A stretch of 64,000 nucleotides of DNA from an uncultured Nitrospirales bacterium (GTDB lineage Bacteria; Nitrospirota; Nitrospiria; Nitrospirales; UBA8639), in contig OY282373.1 in the NCBI GenBank assembly GCA_958295805.1, forward strand, positions 28,501-92,500, written 5' to 3'. A program made the translations under genes and the position numbers. The notes beneath the pieces were generated by a model. That model saw nothing but the letters and a program-made list of their open reading frames with translations. It was not told the origin of the DNA and did not search any database. This document shows, in pieces, positions 1 through 9,254 of the stretch (positions within the stretch are counted from its first letter, which is position 1; each line of letters opens with the position of its first letter).

Positions 1-529
1 CAATGATGAGGTCTACATCATCCCGCCGGACCAGGCTCATCGCATCATGGACCACCGGCACGTTGGATTTCTGCGCCAGTTGCAGGCCAGGAGCATCAGG
101 GTCTTTGTCGGTCATGCCCACCACCTGGGCGGCAGGAAGATGAAGAAACACGTCGAGAAGCGCCTGTCCTCCTTTTCCTGCTCCCACAATGGCCATCTGG
201 ATTTCTGAAGAACCCGAATCCTGTTGTTCAAGCAGTCCCGTTAAGGCGATCAAGGGAACGTGCGGAAATTGGGTTTTGAAATAATTCAGGGAATCCATCC
301 CCACGTTCTTGTCGATATCCGTGATGACGGCATCAAGCAACAGGGGATTTTCACCTTCATTGGCCACGCGGACCGCCTGATCCTGCGTCTTAGCCTCCAA
401 CACGTCGAACCCCGCGGTTTCCAAGGTCGTCCGCATCTCGTGACAAATATCGGGATCGTCCTCAACCAGCAACACGCGGCCGTACCCTGGTGTGGAACCA
501 AACATCGCTGCAGTTTTCGGTTCTGTCAT
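1..529 (-). CDS. Receiver-domain / Rossmann-fold signalling protein (3' end outside window)
   Basis: The first 176 codons of a gene running off the left edge. Residues 18-100 look like a two-component receiver domain: acidic pair at E23-D25, putative phospho-acceptor D71 in an ITDID context, and T97 in ALTG. The receiver seems cut short, because I see no conserved lysine after T97. From about residue 113 the sequence becomes a dinucleotide-binding-like fold with GAGKGG at 116-121, followed by VVGMTDKDPDAP, a pattern found at the N-terminus of some PAS/histidine kinase or sigma-54 regulator proteins. The output domain lies outside the window. The ATG at 529 follows GGAGG at the right distance. 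Probably a signal-transduction protein; the exact class cannot be told. Confidence 0.7.
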   Translation of the reverse strand, partial: MTEPKTAAMFGSTPGYGRVLLVEDDPDICHEMRTTLETAGFDVLEAKTQDQAVRVANEGENPLLLDAVITDIDKNVGMDSLNYFKTQFPHVPLIALTGLLEQQDSGSSEIQMAIVGAGKGGQALLDVFLHLPAAQVVGMTDKDPDAPGLQLAQKSNVPVVHDAMSLVRRDDVDLII

Positions 530-560
530 GATGACCCTCCTTGATTATCAACGGACGTGA

Positions 561-598
561 AAAAAGCCCTTCGGATTTTCAACGTCCGGAGGGCTTTT
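561..598 (-). terminator. Strong hairpin with T-run, in the leader of the receiver gene
   Basis: A 14-bp stem (562-575 with 585-598, one G-T wobble) and 9-nt loop. Read on the minus strand it is followed by six T, as in an intrinsic terminator. It would end transcripts coming from ppk2. It lies only about 32 nt upstream of the receiver gene start, so it may also act as a leader attenuator. Confidence 0.65.
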
Positions 599-960
599 CC
601 TGAATCTGGCACATCAACGGTCAATAGAAAGACGGCTACCCCATCAACGACCTCTTCGCTGAATGATGTCTCTTACTGAAATGATATACCCCCTCCTCAA
701 GCGTGTCCAGGCGGACGTGGCCTCACTCACGGATTCTCGACGTTGAAAAACCGGCAATGACCAGGCTCGTCCTCCGACGCCAAGCCGACCCTTGCCTTCA
801 CCGTGACGTCTTCTTCATCATCGGAGTGGGACAACGAGGCCTTGCTGACATCCATGGCGAATCCGACCAAACGTCTCTCCACGGTGTTTTGTCAACCGAC
901 GTCCACGAACGAAGAACTCGCGGCCTATCAAGCCTTGGTCGAATCCCGCTCGCGGGCGAG
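599..960. other. Intergenic stretch without a recognisable gene
   Basis: About 360 nt between the hairpin and the ppk2 stop. Short plus-strand ORFs exist (an ATG ORF of 27 codons near 664-747 and one of about 37 codons near 853-964), but they resemble nothing I know and lack ribosome binding sites. They could be remains of a decayed gene. A promoter for the receiver gene should lie here, but I could not pick one. Confidence 0.4.
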
Positions 961-1869
961 CTAGCCGTTCTTTTTTCCTGAGCCTCGAAGGTCCCGTCCT
1001 GAGCCTTGAAGGACCTTTTTCGCGTGGGTGTACCGTTGTTGCTGTTCCGACCCGATTCTGGGATACGCAAGGCCGAGCCCCTTTAACGTCTTCACGATGA
1101 TCTCGGCGATACAGGTTCGCATGTAGGGCTTGTTGTCCGCGGGAACGACATACCAGGGCGCCCATGGTCGCGAGGTGGCATTCAGGCACTCTTCATAGGC
1201 CTTCATGTAGCGATTCCAGAGTTTCCGTTCCTTCAGATCTTCCTCGGAAAACTTCCAATATTTTTCGGGTTGTTCGAGCCTGGAGAGCAACCGTTTCTTT
1301 TGTTCAGCCTTGGACACGTTCAACCAGAACTTCAAGATGATCGTGCCGTTGCGCGCCAGATGCTTCTCATGGTCGCGAATGGATTCGTATCGCTCCGCCC
1401 AGAGCCGCTTCAGATCGACGGGATTCCGCGGGACGTCTCTTTCCAGCCATTCGGGATGCACCCGTACAATGAGCACTTCTTCATAATAGCTTCGATTGAA
1501 GATGCCGATCTTGCCCCGTTCCGGCAGTCGAAGGCTCGTCCGCCACAGAAAATCATGTGCCCGTTCCGAGGCCGTCGGCGTTTTGAACGAAAAGACTTGG
1601 CATCCGGAAGGATCGACGCCGCTCATCACGGCTCGAATGGTACTATCCTTCCCCGCGGCATCCATCGCTTGAAAAATCAGTAGCAACGCATATCGTTCAT
1701 CGGCATAGAGCATGCGTTGCCACCCATCCAGTTCATTGACGAGTCGGTGAAGCCTTGACGCGCAGATTTTTTTGCTCGGGGCCTCGGCCGGCGGACGGGT
1801 TCGCGCCTCCTTCACGGCAAATGACCCATCAAATGGAACAAGACACGGATGAGAGGGAACCGGAATCAT
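961..1869 (-). CDS. ppk2: Polyphosphate kinase 2 (PPK2 family)
   Basis: A 302-residue PPK2-family P-loop kinase, which moves phosphate between polyphosphate and nucleotides in the cytoplasm. Visible family motifs are the Walker A-like FQAMDAAGKDSTI (about residues 67-79), the GVDPSGCQVFSFK segment, the Walker B-like IGIFNRSYYEEVL, and the lid/WKFSEEDLKER region. Length is normal for a one-domain PPK2. The last 20 or so codons are odd: they are read through a dispersed repeat (related to CCTGAGCCTCGAAGG, 979-1019) giving a GSGRDLRGSGKK tail, so the native C-terminus may have been replaced. The adjacent RND operon ends 60 nt upstream on the same strand. Which nucleotide is used cannot be told from sequence alone. 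Confidence 0.9.
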   Translation of the reverse strand: MIPVPSHPCLVPFDGSFAVKEARTRPPAEAPSKKICASRLHRLVNELDGWQRMLYADERYALLLIFQAMDAAGKDSTIRAVMSGVDPSGCQVFSFKTPTASERAHDFLWRTSLRLPERGKIGIFNRSYYEEVLIVRVHPEWLERDVPRNPVDLKRLWAERYESIRDHEKHLARNGTIILKFWLNVSKAEQKKRLLSRLEQPEKYWKFSEEDLKERKLWNRYMKAYEECLNATSRPWAPWYVVPADNKPYMRTCIAEIIVKTLKGLGLAYPRIGSEQQQRYTHAKKVLQGSGRDLRGSGKKNG

Positions 1870-1931
1870 CGTGCGTGCAACATACTCCTCAATTCGCTGG
1901 TGGCCAAGTACCCGTCACGGTCCACTGACCG

Positions 1932-4900
1932 CTAGCCACTGGACCGGTGCCGCCCCAGGATATCTTCGACAATGACGTACACCGAGGGGACGATGGTGAG
2001 AATAATCACCGTGCCGAAGAGAATCCCGAACCCCAGAGAAACGGCCATCGGAATGATAAACCGAGCCTGGAGCGACGTCTCCAACATCATCGGGGCTAAT
2101 CCGAAGAACGTGGTCAAGGACGTCAGGACAATGGGACGGAAGCGTTTCATCGCGCCGCGAACGACCGCGTCGTGCAGGGGAACCCCTTCCTCTCCGCGAA
2201 TTCGATTCGTCTCGACGATCAACACCAAGGAATCATTCACCACGACGCCCGCCAACGCCACGATGCCGAACAGACTGATGATGCTGAGTCCATAGCCCAA
2301 GAGGATGTGCCCGATCACCGCGCCGATAATGCTGAATGGAATACTCAGCATCACGATCAGCGGTTGCACGTAACTTCTGAACGGCACGGCTAATAACCCG
2401 TAGATCAGAAGCAGGGCCAAGGTAAATCCAACGGTCATCGAGGAAAGTGCTTCTTGCTGTGACGCTTGCTCGCCTTCCAGCGAATACGTGAGCCCCGGAT
2501 ATTTCCGTTGTAACGCTTCCAATTCATTAGCGGTGACTTTCCCCACGATGGCGTTGGCATTGGCGATTTGCTGGTCCACGTCGGCCGTGACCGCGACGAT
2601 TCGACGTCCGTCGCGGCGTTTGATCTCCGTATACGCGTGGCCCGGATCAACCTCCACGGCCTCGGCCAAGGGAATTTCCCCTCCCTCCTCCGTGAACAAG
2701 ACCAGATGTTCGACCGTGAAATAGGAACGGCGTTCCTCTTCGGGCAGCCTCACCATCACCTTCACTTCATCGCGTTTTCGTTGTTGACGCAGAGCCTCAA
2801 TGCCGTAAAAGGCGCCGCGCACTTGCCGGGCCACGTCCGTCGTATTGAGTCCGAGGCTTCGAGCTTCCGGCTTGATTCGAAAACTCATTTGCGGTTTACC
2901 CAGTGACACGCCGTCATCAATATCAATGACTCCTTGATAGTGAGACAAATCCTCGGCCAACTCCCGGGCGGCGGCTTCAAGCGTGGCTCTCGACCGATGC
3001 GTGAGTTCCACGTCGATCGCCGCGCCGCCCGTCGGCCCGGTACTGGATTCAAAATTGAGCGTTTCCACGCCCGGGATCACCCCCACGGCCGCTCGCCAGT
3101 CATTGGCAAAATCCGCTCCACTGAAATCCCGTTGATCCGCGGGCACTAAAAAAACCATCATCCCGACGAGGTGGCTGCCCGGTGTCGCCACGGCTCGACT
3201 CGGCCCCGCTCGCGGCACCGGTGAACCGAGCTGGCTATAGACCCCTCGCAACACGGCATCGCCCCCGCGTCGTTCGATCGTAGCGGTGGCCGTCTCTTCA
3301 AGGCGGCTCAAGACGGTCCTGGAACGTTCTACCGGCACCCCATAGGGCAGGGTGGCCTGGACCATAATAATTTCCGAATCAATCGCAGGGACAAAATGAA
3401 AGGGAAGGTGGCCGCCGGCCACCACGCCCAGGGCCAGAATCAACAACGCCACCCCCACGGCAACCGTGACGTACCGATTGGTCAGCACGAAGCGAAGAAA
3501 CGGCTGATAGTGCGCGTGGATGAAGGCGTGCATGGCGTGACTGAACCACCGTCGCGGGCGATCGAGCACGTCCCAGCCCGTGGCGTGGCCCCGCGTTCTT
3601 CCCAAATGCGCCGGCAACACGAACAAGGACTCGATCAGCGAGACCACAAACACCGCCACCACCACGGAGGGAATCTGTCGCACGAAATTGCCCATGTCGC
3701 CGGGGATGAAAAACATGGGCAAGAACGCCGCAACGTTGGTGAGCACGGCAAAGGTGATGGGACCGGCAATCTCCCGCGCACCGACGATGGCCGCCTGGAG
3801 AAACGGTAATCCCTGTTCCCGTTTCTGGTAAATGATTTCGCCCGCCATCACGGCGTCGTCGACGATAATGCCCAACGTGATGATGAATGCAAACAAGGAA
3901 ATCATGTTGATGGAGGTCCCGGTCAGGGAGATGAACAAGAACGAGCCGATGATGGCCGTGGGCAGGCCGACCGTGACCCAGAACGCCAGTTTGAAGTCCA
4001 GAAACAAGCCAAGCAGCACCAGGACGAGCATCAAGCCGAGAAACGCGTTCTTCAATAACAACTGCATTCGGCCTCGATACAGTTCGGCGTAGTCACCCCA
4101 GACTGCCAGATCAATGCCGGCCGGCAACTCCGGCCGTAATTCAGCCAGATACGCCCGGACGGTATCGGAGACCGACTGAGGCGTTTCCATGCCGACGCGA
4201 AACACTTTGACCTGGATCGCCGGTTGTCCGTTATAGAAGGCTTCTTCATCTGTTTCCGCAAAACCATCGTGGACCGTGGCAACGTCGCCCACCGTGATTC
4301 TGGTACCGTCCGGCGTCGAGATCACGGGCACGTCGGCGAATTCCCGGGCAAAATCACGACGCTCCTGCGTGCGCAATAACACTTCGCCGTTGGCGGTCTT
4401 GACCCCTCCCCCGGGCAGTTCGATGGCGGCTTCTCCGACCTCCCGGGCAATCCGGTCGAGGGTCAAGCCATAGGCCCGCAGGTGCCGTTGCGGCACTTCA
4501 ATGGCAATTTCTCGGGGACGGGCCATGCCCAGGTCCACGAGCGTGACGCCGGGGCGTTGCAACAAGTCATCACGGATACGTTCGGCCACGTCACGGAGAA
4601 TCTGTTCTTCCTGATCGCCGGACACCATCACCGTCAACACCTGATTGCGAACTTCGACCACACTGATGACGGGTTCTTCGGCCAATTCCGGAAACGACTG
4701 AATGCTGTCAATCTCGTTGTTGACGTCTTGCAGGAGACTGTTGACATTGGCGTCGCTGACCAGCTCAATCTCGACCAGGGCTTTATTCTCACTGGCCGTG
4801 GACGTGACGGTTTCGACGCCGTCCAGCCCTCGCACGGCGTTTTCGACGGCCAGAATGATGCCCTGCTCGATTTCTGCCGGGCTGGCACCGGGATAGGCCA

Positions 4901-5072
4901 CGGAGACGCGAATCACGTCCACTTCAAACTGCGGAAACACTTCCTGCTTAAGCTGCGTGCTGACGACCAACCCCCCGAGAATAAAAAACACCATGACGAG
5001 ATTCGCCGCCACCGTGTGGCGCGTCATCCACGCAATCGGCCCGGAATTGGAGGAGGGTTGGTCAGTCGGCAT
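1932..5072 (-). CDS. RND efflux pump, inner-membrane permease (AcrB/MMPL-type)
   Basis: A 1046-residue proton-driven pump subunit of the resistance-nodulation-division superfamily, of typical full length. The N-terminal transmembrane helix (about 14-38) is followed by a large periplasmic loop, a helix cluster with the proton-relay Asp pair in GIIVDDAVM (about residue 400), a second periplasmic loop and a second helix cluster with GIVALAGVVVNDSLV. It is the last gene of a three-gene operon: its start is 9 nt after the adaptor stop. The stop codon falls in a dispersed CACTGG/CCAGTG repeat. Substrate is unknown. No TetR/MarR-type regulator is adjacent. Confidence 0.93.
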   Translation of the reverse strand: MPTDQPSSNSGPIAWMTRHTVAANLVMVFFILGGLVVSTQLKQEVFPQFEVDVIRVSVAYPGASPAEIEQGIILAVENAVRGLDGVETVTSTASENKALVEIELVSDANVNSLLQDVNNEIDSIQSFPELAEEPVISVVEVRNQVLTVMVSGDQEEQILRDVAERIRDDLLQRPGVTLVDLGMARPREIAIEVPQRHLRAYGLTLDRIAREVGEAAIELPGGGVKTANGEVLLRTQERRDFAREFADVPVISTPDGTRITVGDVATVHDGFAETDEEAFYNGQPAIQVKVFRVGMETPQSVSDTVRAYLAELRPELPAGIDLAVWGDYAELYRGRMQLLLKNAFLGLMLVLVLLGLFLDFKLAFWVTVGLPTAIIGSFLFISLTGTSINMISLFAFIITLGIIVDDAVMAGEIIYQKREQGLPFLQAAIVGAREIAGPITFAVLTNVAAFLPMFFIPGDMGNFVRQIPSVVVAVFVVSLIESLFVLPAHLGRTRGHATGWDVLDRPRRWFSHAMHAFIHAHYQPFLRFVLTNRYVTVAVGVALLILALGVVAGGHLPFHFVPAIDSEIIMVQATLPYGVPVERSRTVLSRLEETATATIERRGGDAVLRGVYSQLGSPVPRAGPSRAVATPGSHLVGMMVFLVPADQRDFSGADFANDWRAAVGVIPGVETLNFESSTGPTGGAAIDVELTHRSRATLEAAARELAEDLSHYQGVIDIDDGVSLGKPQMSFRIKPEARSLGLNTTDVARQVRGAFYGIEALRQQRKRDEVKVMVRLPEEERRSYFTVEHLVLFTEEGGEIPLAEAVEVDPGHAYTEIKRRDGRRIVAVTADVDQQIANANAIVGKVTANELEALQRKYPGLTYSLEGEQASQQEALSSMTVGFTLALLLIYGLLAVPFRSYVQPLIVMLSIPFSIIGAVIGHILLGYGLSIISLFGIVALAGVVVNDSLVLIVETNRIRGEEGVPLHDAVVRGAMKRFRPIVLTSLTTFFGLAPMMLETSLQARFIIPMAVSLGFGILFGTVIILTIVPSVYVIVEDILGRHRSSG

Positions 5073-5081
5073 AGACGGGGG

Positions 5082-6353
5082 TTACTCGGGTAAAGGCGTC
5101 GCAGGGTTGTCGGGCTTACCGAACTTCGGAGAAGAACCCGCCGGAGGCGTCGCGTCGTCAACGGTTTGGAGCAAAAGACCGGGAATCGCCGCGGTTAACT
5201 GACTCGTGATGACCTGCTCCCCATCCTGGAGTCCCCGGCTGATGAGGACCGTATCTTTTCGCGACAGCACGACGTCAATCGGACGGACTTCTAATTGATT
5301 CTCAGCGTTTTTCACCCAGACGCGGGTGCCTTCCCGAATCGTAGGACGCGGCAGGACGATCACGTCGTACAACACGGGACCTTCGATCTCGACCCGGACG
5401 TATTCGCCCAACAACAAAGGACGACGCCCGTTGTCCGGCTTTTCTAATTCCATCGGATCCTGAATGGCCACCAGCACTTGAGCCATCCGGCCGTTCTCCG
5501 TGACGTCGCCCAGCAATTCAACCACCGTTCCTCGTCGTACCACCGGTTCATCATTGCCGATTTCACGAATCACCCGCGCGCGCGCGCCTTGGGACCGACC
5601 GGAACCGGGAAACGTGATCCATTCGAGCTGATGAATGGGAACGCTCACCTGGACGCGAAACTCATCCACGTCCACGAGCGTCGCCACGGAACTTTGCGCG
5701 TTGACGAGCTGGCCCGTCTCGACGGATTCTTGCAGCACCAAGGCGTGAAAAGGGGTTCGGACAATCGTTCGGTGCAAATCCAATTGCGCCTTCCGAAACC
5801 GACTCTTGGCCGCTTGCCACGCCACGTACTTTTCTTTGAGATGCGGCCGGCGAAGGGCAAGTTGTTGGCTTAACGCGGTCATTTCATCGCTCGACGGTTT
5901 CAACAGATTCCACTCGCGCTTGGCCACCGCCTGATTGCCAAGCTCAACCTTCAGATCAAACTCGGCTTCGGCCAAGGAGGCCCGTTGCTCATCCACGGCG
6001 AATTGATAATCACGCGGGTCGATTCGCAGCAGCGCCTCACCTGTTTCGAGTAGGCCACCGATGACAAGTTCGGGATTCAATTGCACCACTCGCCCGCCGA
6101 CTTCCGGTTGCACGATCAATCGCCGATGCGCCTGCACGGTCCCATAAGCGGTGATGACGGCTCGCTCATCCTGCATTCGGGCGGTGAGCACTTCAACAAG
6201 GGTCGGCTTGAGAGTTCTGTCGGCTTTCGGCACGGGCGGACGGCTGAGAATCAAGAGCTGGGCTCCGACCACGGCCAGTCCCAGGATGAGCAGCGGCAGG
6301 CCGATCCGCAGCATTCTTGCTTTGGCTTCAGCAGAGAGCGGCAGGCCGATCAC
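5082..6353 (-). CDS. RND periplasmic adaptor (membrane fusion protein)
   Basis: A 423-residue HlyD/AcrA-family adaptor linking the inner-membrane pump to the outer-membrane channel. A single N-terminal helix (about residues 15-33) anchors it. It is followed by the lipoyl half-motif (RRLIVQPEVGGRVVQL), an alpha-helical hairpin (about 115-195), the second lipoyl half (TIVRTPFHALVLQESVETGQ) and beta-barrel/membrane-proximal domains. Its start overlaps the upstream outer-membrane factor stop by 4 nt, a sign of translational coupling, and the pump gene follows 9 nt later. Confidence 0.92.
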   Translation of the reverse strand: MIGLPLSAEAKARMLRIGLPLLILGLAVVGAQLLILSRPPVPKADRTLKPTLVEVLTARMQDERAVITAYGTVQAHRRLIVQPEVGGRVVQLNPELVIGGLLETGEALLRIDPRDYQFAVDEQRASLAEAEFDLKVELGNQAVAKREWNLLKPSSDEMTALSQQLALRRPHLKEKYVAWQAAKSRFRKAQLDLHRTIVRTPFHALVLQESVETGQLVNAQSSVATLVDVDEFRVQVSVPIHQLEWITFPGSGRSQGARARVIREIGNDEPVVRRGTVVELLGDVTENGRMAQVLVAIQDPMELEKPDNGRRPLLLGEYVRVEIEGPVLYDVIVLPRPTIREGTRVWVKNAENQLEVRPIDVVLSRKDTVLISRGLQDGEQVITSQLTAAIPGLLLQTVDDATPPAGSSPKFGKPDNPATPLPE

Positions 6354-7861
6354 TGGCGCACCTCCTGCATGGCGAGTTCGTATGATCCGGGTTCAGGATT
6401 CCATCCACCTCCGAGGGCTTTATACAACTGCACCACGGCAATCAACTGATCCCGTCGCGTCTGAACCAGGTCGATTTCCGCGTTGAACGCCTCCCGCTGA
6501 GCCGCCAGCACGTCTAAAGAGGTGGTTTGCCCGTTCAGGTATTCAAGCTGCGCCAACTGCACGGCTTCACGCGAGGCGTTGACGAGGCGTTCCCGGGTTG
6601 TGCGAATTTCTCGAGTTTTTTGATAAGCCAGGAGGGCGTCTTCCACTTCTCGAAACGCTTGTTGGATGGTTTGTTCATAGGCAATGAGTGCCTGTTCTTG
6701 TTGGGCTCGACTCACGGCCAGATTGGCTCGATTACGGCCTGCGTTAAAAATTGGAACCGTGACGGCCGGTCCAAACGTCCAAATCCGTGAGGCCCCGACG
6801 AAGAGATCGGAAAATTCCAGACTTTGTGCGCCAAAATTTCCCGTGAGACTGATCTGAGGGAAAAAGGCGGCTTTGGCCACTCCGATTTTGGCATTGGCGG
6901 CAATCAACCGTTGTTCGGCTTCCAGAATATCCGGACGCCGCTCCAGCAGAGCCGACGGCAACCCCGCGGGCACGTCGGGCGGCAGGGATTGATCCCGTAA
7001 CGACGCCCCTCGAACAACGCGCTCGGGATTTCGTCCCATCAGGATGCTGAGGTGATGTTCCCGTTGCCCGATCTGACGCTCGAGGTCGGGGAGCACGGCT
7101 TCAGCACGGGCCACTTCCTGTTCCGCCCGACGAACGTCCCGAGCCGAACGCTGTCCCATCATTTTGCGCAACCGGATAATCTTGTGCGCCTCCCGTCGGC
7201 TCTTGAGCGTGAGGTTGGCGATCGCGAGTTCAACGTCCAACTCGTGAAGTTCGAAATAGGCCCGGGCAAGGTCACTGACCAGCGTCAAGGCGACCGTATG
7301 GCGCGCCCACTCTTGCGCGAGCAAGTCGGCCTGGGCCGCCTCCGTGGCCCGACGAAGTTTTCCCCAGAGATCAATTTCAAAGGAGAGATCCGCCGTGGCC
7401 TTGTATTGAGTCGTGGCCGGGATTTGCAAAGGCGCGGAAATGCCTTGCCTCCCCCCGGGAAACCCGAACTGCCGCGCCACGGCACTCGACGGTTGAACCC
7501 GCTGGACGCTGGTGTTCCCCGTCACCTGCGGGAATTGATCAGCCCGGGTCGCGCTGAGTCGGGCACGAGATTCTTGCACGCGAGAGGCCGCCATTCTCAT
7601 ATCCTTGTTTTCCGTTAATGCCCGTCGGATGAGGGACTGCAAGTGCTCATCTTGAAAGAGCTCCCACCACCCCAAATCCGCCAAGGACGCCTCCTCGGCC
7701 GTCAACGCCGGCTGCATCCGAAATCCATCGGCGTCGTGCAGCATCGGCCGTTCATAATCTGGCCCCAGGGTACACCCACCTGTGATCACGACGCAGAAAC
7801 CGATTGCAAAAAATCGGGGCATTTCGATGACGTTGCTCAAGATCGGACCGGGATTCATCAT
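6350..7861 (-). CDS. Outer-membrane efflux lipoprotein (NodT/OprM family)
   Basis: An outer-membrane factor of TolC type forming the exit duct of the RND system. A lipoprotein signal is visible: a hydrophobic stretch ending ITGG-C, so the Cys near residue 29 would be lipidated. It is followed by CTLGPDYERP, the standard start of NodT-family mature proteins, then two repeated coiled-coil halves. The reading frame is open to a GTG at 7870; I chose the ATG at 7861, which has AGGAA upstream. An ATG at 7819 also gives a good signal peptide. First gene of the tripartite operon, divergent from the DUF1579 gene. Confidence 0.92.
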   Translation of the reverse strand: MMNPGPILSNVIEMPRFFAIGFCVVITGGCTLGPDYERPMLHDADGFRMQPALTAEEASLADLGWWELFQDEHLQSLIRRALTENKDMRMAASRVQESRARLSATRADQFPQVTGNTSVQRVQPSSAVARQFGFPGGRQGISAPLQIPATTQYKATADLSFEIDLWGKLRRATEAAQADLLAQEWARHTVALTLVSDLARAYFELHELDVELAIANLTLKSRREAHKIIRLRKMMGQRSARDVRRAEQEVARAEAVLPDLERQIGQREHHLSILMGRNPERVVRGASLRDQSLPPDVPAGLPSALLERRPDILEAEQRLIAANAKIGVAKAAFFPQISLTGNFGAQSLEFSDLFVGASRIWTFGPAVTVPIFNAGRNRANLAVSRAQQEQALIAYEQTIQQAFREVEDALLAYQKTREIRTTRERLVNASREAVQLAQLEYLNGQTTSLDVLAAQREAFNAEIDLVQTRRDQLIAVVQLYKALGGGWNPEPGSYELAMQEVRQ

Positions 7862-7982
7862 TTCCTGCACGTGGATGTTTCTGTGCGATATCTATCTTAA
7901 TGGGCAACCACGTTGATGTCGATACATCATGAAAAACCTTCCCGTCATTTCCTCGGTTTCATTTGGCCACATTGTATCTTAG

Positions 7983-8008
7983 AATGAGTCGTTATAGCAC
8001 CACTCATT
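7983..8008. promoter_or_regulatory. Inverted repeat in the divergent promoter region
   Basis: AATGAGT and ACTCATT form a perfect 7-bp inverted repeat with 12-nt spacing, enclosing a -10-like TTATAG, just upstream of the AAGGAGG before the DUF1579 gene. It could be an operator or an mRNA hairpin. It sits between the divergent RND operon and this gene. Confidence 0.3.
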
Positions 8009-8034
8009 ATTCCTGAAAAAAGGAGGGACCAATC

Positions 8035-8670
8035 ATGAAGCAAGACGTTTCTCACGGAAGGGTCGTCATGGTGATTGGCGTCGCGATTTTCTGTCTCGCA
8101 AGCGTCGGGGCCGCGTCAGACAACCGGGACCAGTCAGGATCACAAGGTCAACCGATGGACGCCGCGACGCAAGCCATGATGGAAAAGTGGCAGGACTATG
8201 CGTCTCCCAACGACAACCATAAAATTTTGAACCCGTTGGTTGGGTCGTGGAGTTACGTGGCGAAATGGTGGATGAAACCGGACAGTCCGCCTGAAGTCTC
8301 AAAGGGAATCAGTGAAATACAATGGGTGATGGGCGGCCGCTATCTTCTGAACGCGGTAACCGGCACGTCAATGGGTCAGCCTTTTGAAGGCATAGGCACG
8401 ACGGGATTTGACAACGGCAAGAACGTCTATCAAACGATCTGGATGGATAATATGGGGACGGGGATGATTCTGGGTGAAGGAACCTATGATCCGAACAAAA
8501 AGACCTTAACGGACCACGGCCATTTCACGGACCCCGTCGTTGGGCAGCGGCGTTATCGCGGAGTCATGACGTTCATCAACGACAACCACCACAGCTATGA
8601 AATGTACGGTGCGGATGAGACTGGTAAAGAATTTCGTATGCTGGAGGTCGTCTATACCCGTGAGAATTGA
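8035..8670 (+). CDS. Secreted DUF1579 family protein
   Basis: A 211-residue protein with an N-terminal signal peptide (hydrophobic core VVMVIGVAIFCLASVGAAS, about residues 10-28). The rest matches the DUF1579 pattern: MEKWQDYASPNDNHKIL, LVGSW near residue 70, a tryptophan-rich strand pattern, and the MGGRYL and GIGTTGFDN segments, expected to form a lipocalin-like barrel. Family function is not established. A strong AAGGAGG lies 9 nt before the ATG. The gene is monocistronic and divergent from the RND operon. Confidence 0.85.
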   Translation: MKQDVSHGRVVMVIGVAIFCLASVGAASDNRDQSGSQGQPMDAATQAMMEKWQDYASPNDNHKILNPLVGSWSYVAKWWMKPDSPPEVSKGISEIQWVMGGRYLLNAVTGTSMGQPFEGIGTTGFDNGKNVYQTIWMDNMGTGMILGEGTYDPNKKTLTDHGHFTDPVVGQRRYRGVMTFINDNHHSYEMYGADETGKEFRMLEVVYTREN

Positions 8671-8674
8671 AGAG

Positions 8675-8704
8675 AGGCCGGTGGTCAGTCACGAACCACC
8701 GGCC
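8675..8704. terminator. Hairpin between convergent genes
   Basis: GGCCGGTGGT and ACCACCGGCC form a 10-bp perfect stem with a 9-nt loop, just after the DUF1579 stop and before the convergent DoxX stop. It has no U-run. It belongs to the dispersed GGTCAGTGGCC-type repeat family and may stop transcription from both sides. Confidence 0.45.
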
Positions 8705-8747
8705 ACTGGTCACTGCTCAGGAAGAGCCGACAAGCGAATCCTTGCCC

Positions 8748-9131
8748 TCACGCGGCACCCCGGGCCTCATCCACGCTCCAAATCCCGGCCCCCCGTGCCG
8801 AGATGTACAGGAAGGCAAAACAATACAGCACGGCCAAGTCTCCCCCGTTCATGATCGGGAAAAACGCCTGCGTCCCATGAGCCATCCAATACGCCGCGGC
8901 CATCAGACCGCTGCACAGGAACGCGGCCCATCGGGTCAACAGTCCCACCATGACCAACACGCCGCCGATCAATTCAATGGGACCGGCGATATACACCACG
9001 AACGGCGGTGCGTCATGGATATGGGCGGGAAAGTCAAAGAGTTTTTCCGTGCCGTGCCAGAGAAACAATAACCCGGTAAAAATCCGCATCAAGGCATAGG
9101 TCTGGTTCGTGTAGGCTTGCATGAACATCAT
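8748..9131 (-). CDS. DoxX family inner-membrane protein
   Basis: A 127-residue integral membrane protein with four predicted helices. The DoxX signature is clear: an early MRIFTGLLFLWHGTEKLF, then GPIELIGGVLVMVGLLTRWAAF and a third segment with MAHG. DoxX proteins are small membrane proteins often linked to redox or quinone metabolism, but the role here is unknown. The start is a tandem ATG (9131/9128) preceded by GGGAGG. It is convergent with the DUF1579 gene. Confidence 0.87.
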   Translation of the reverse strand: MMFMQAYTNQTYALMRIFTGLLFLWHGTEKLFDFPAHIHDAPPFVVYIAGPIELIGGVLVMVGLLTRWAAFLCSGLMAAAYWMAHGTQAFFPIMNGGDLAVLYCFAFLYISARGAGIWSVDEARGAA

Positions 9132-9254
9132 GACACCTCCCTTGTTTGCTCAAGAACCGATTGTCCGTCCTGCAGAAACCTCATGCTCAATCCTCAAACA
9201 AAAAATCCTTTCTGTCAATGACTAACAAAGCCTCGTAATGACTCGGCAGACTTT

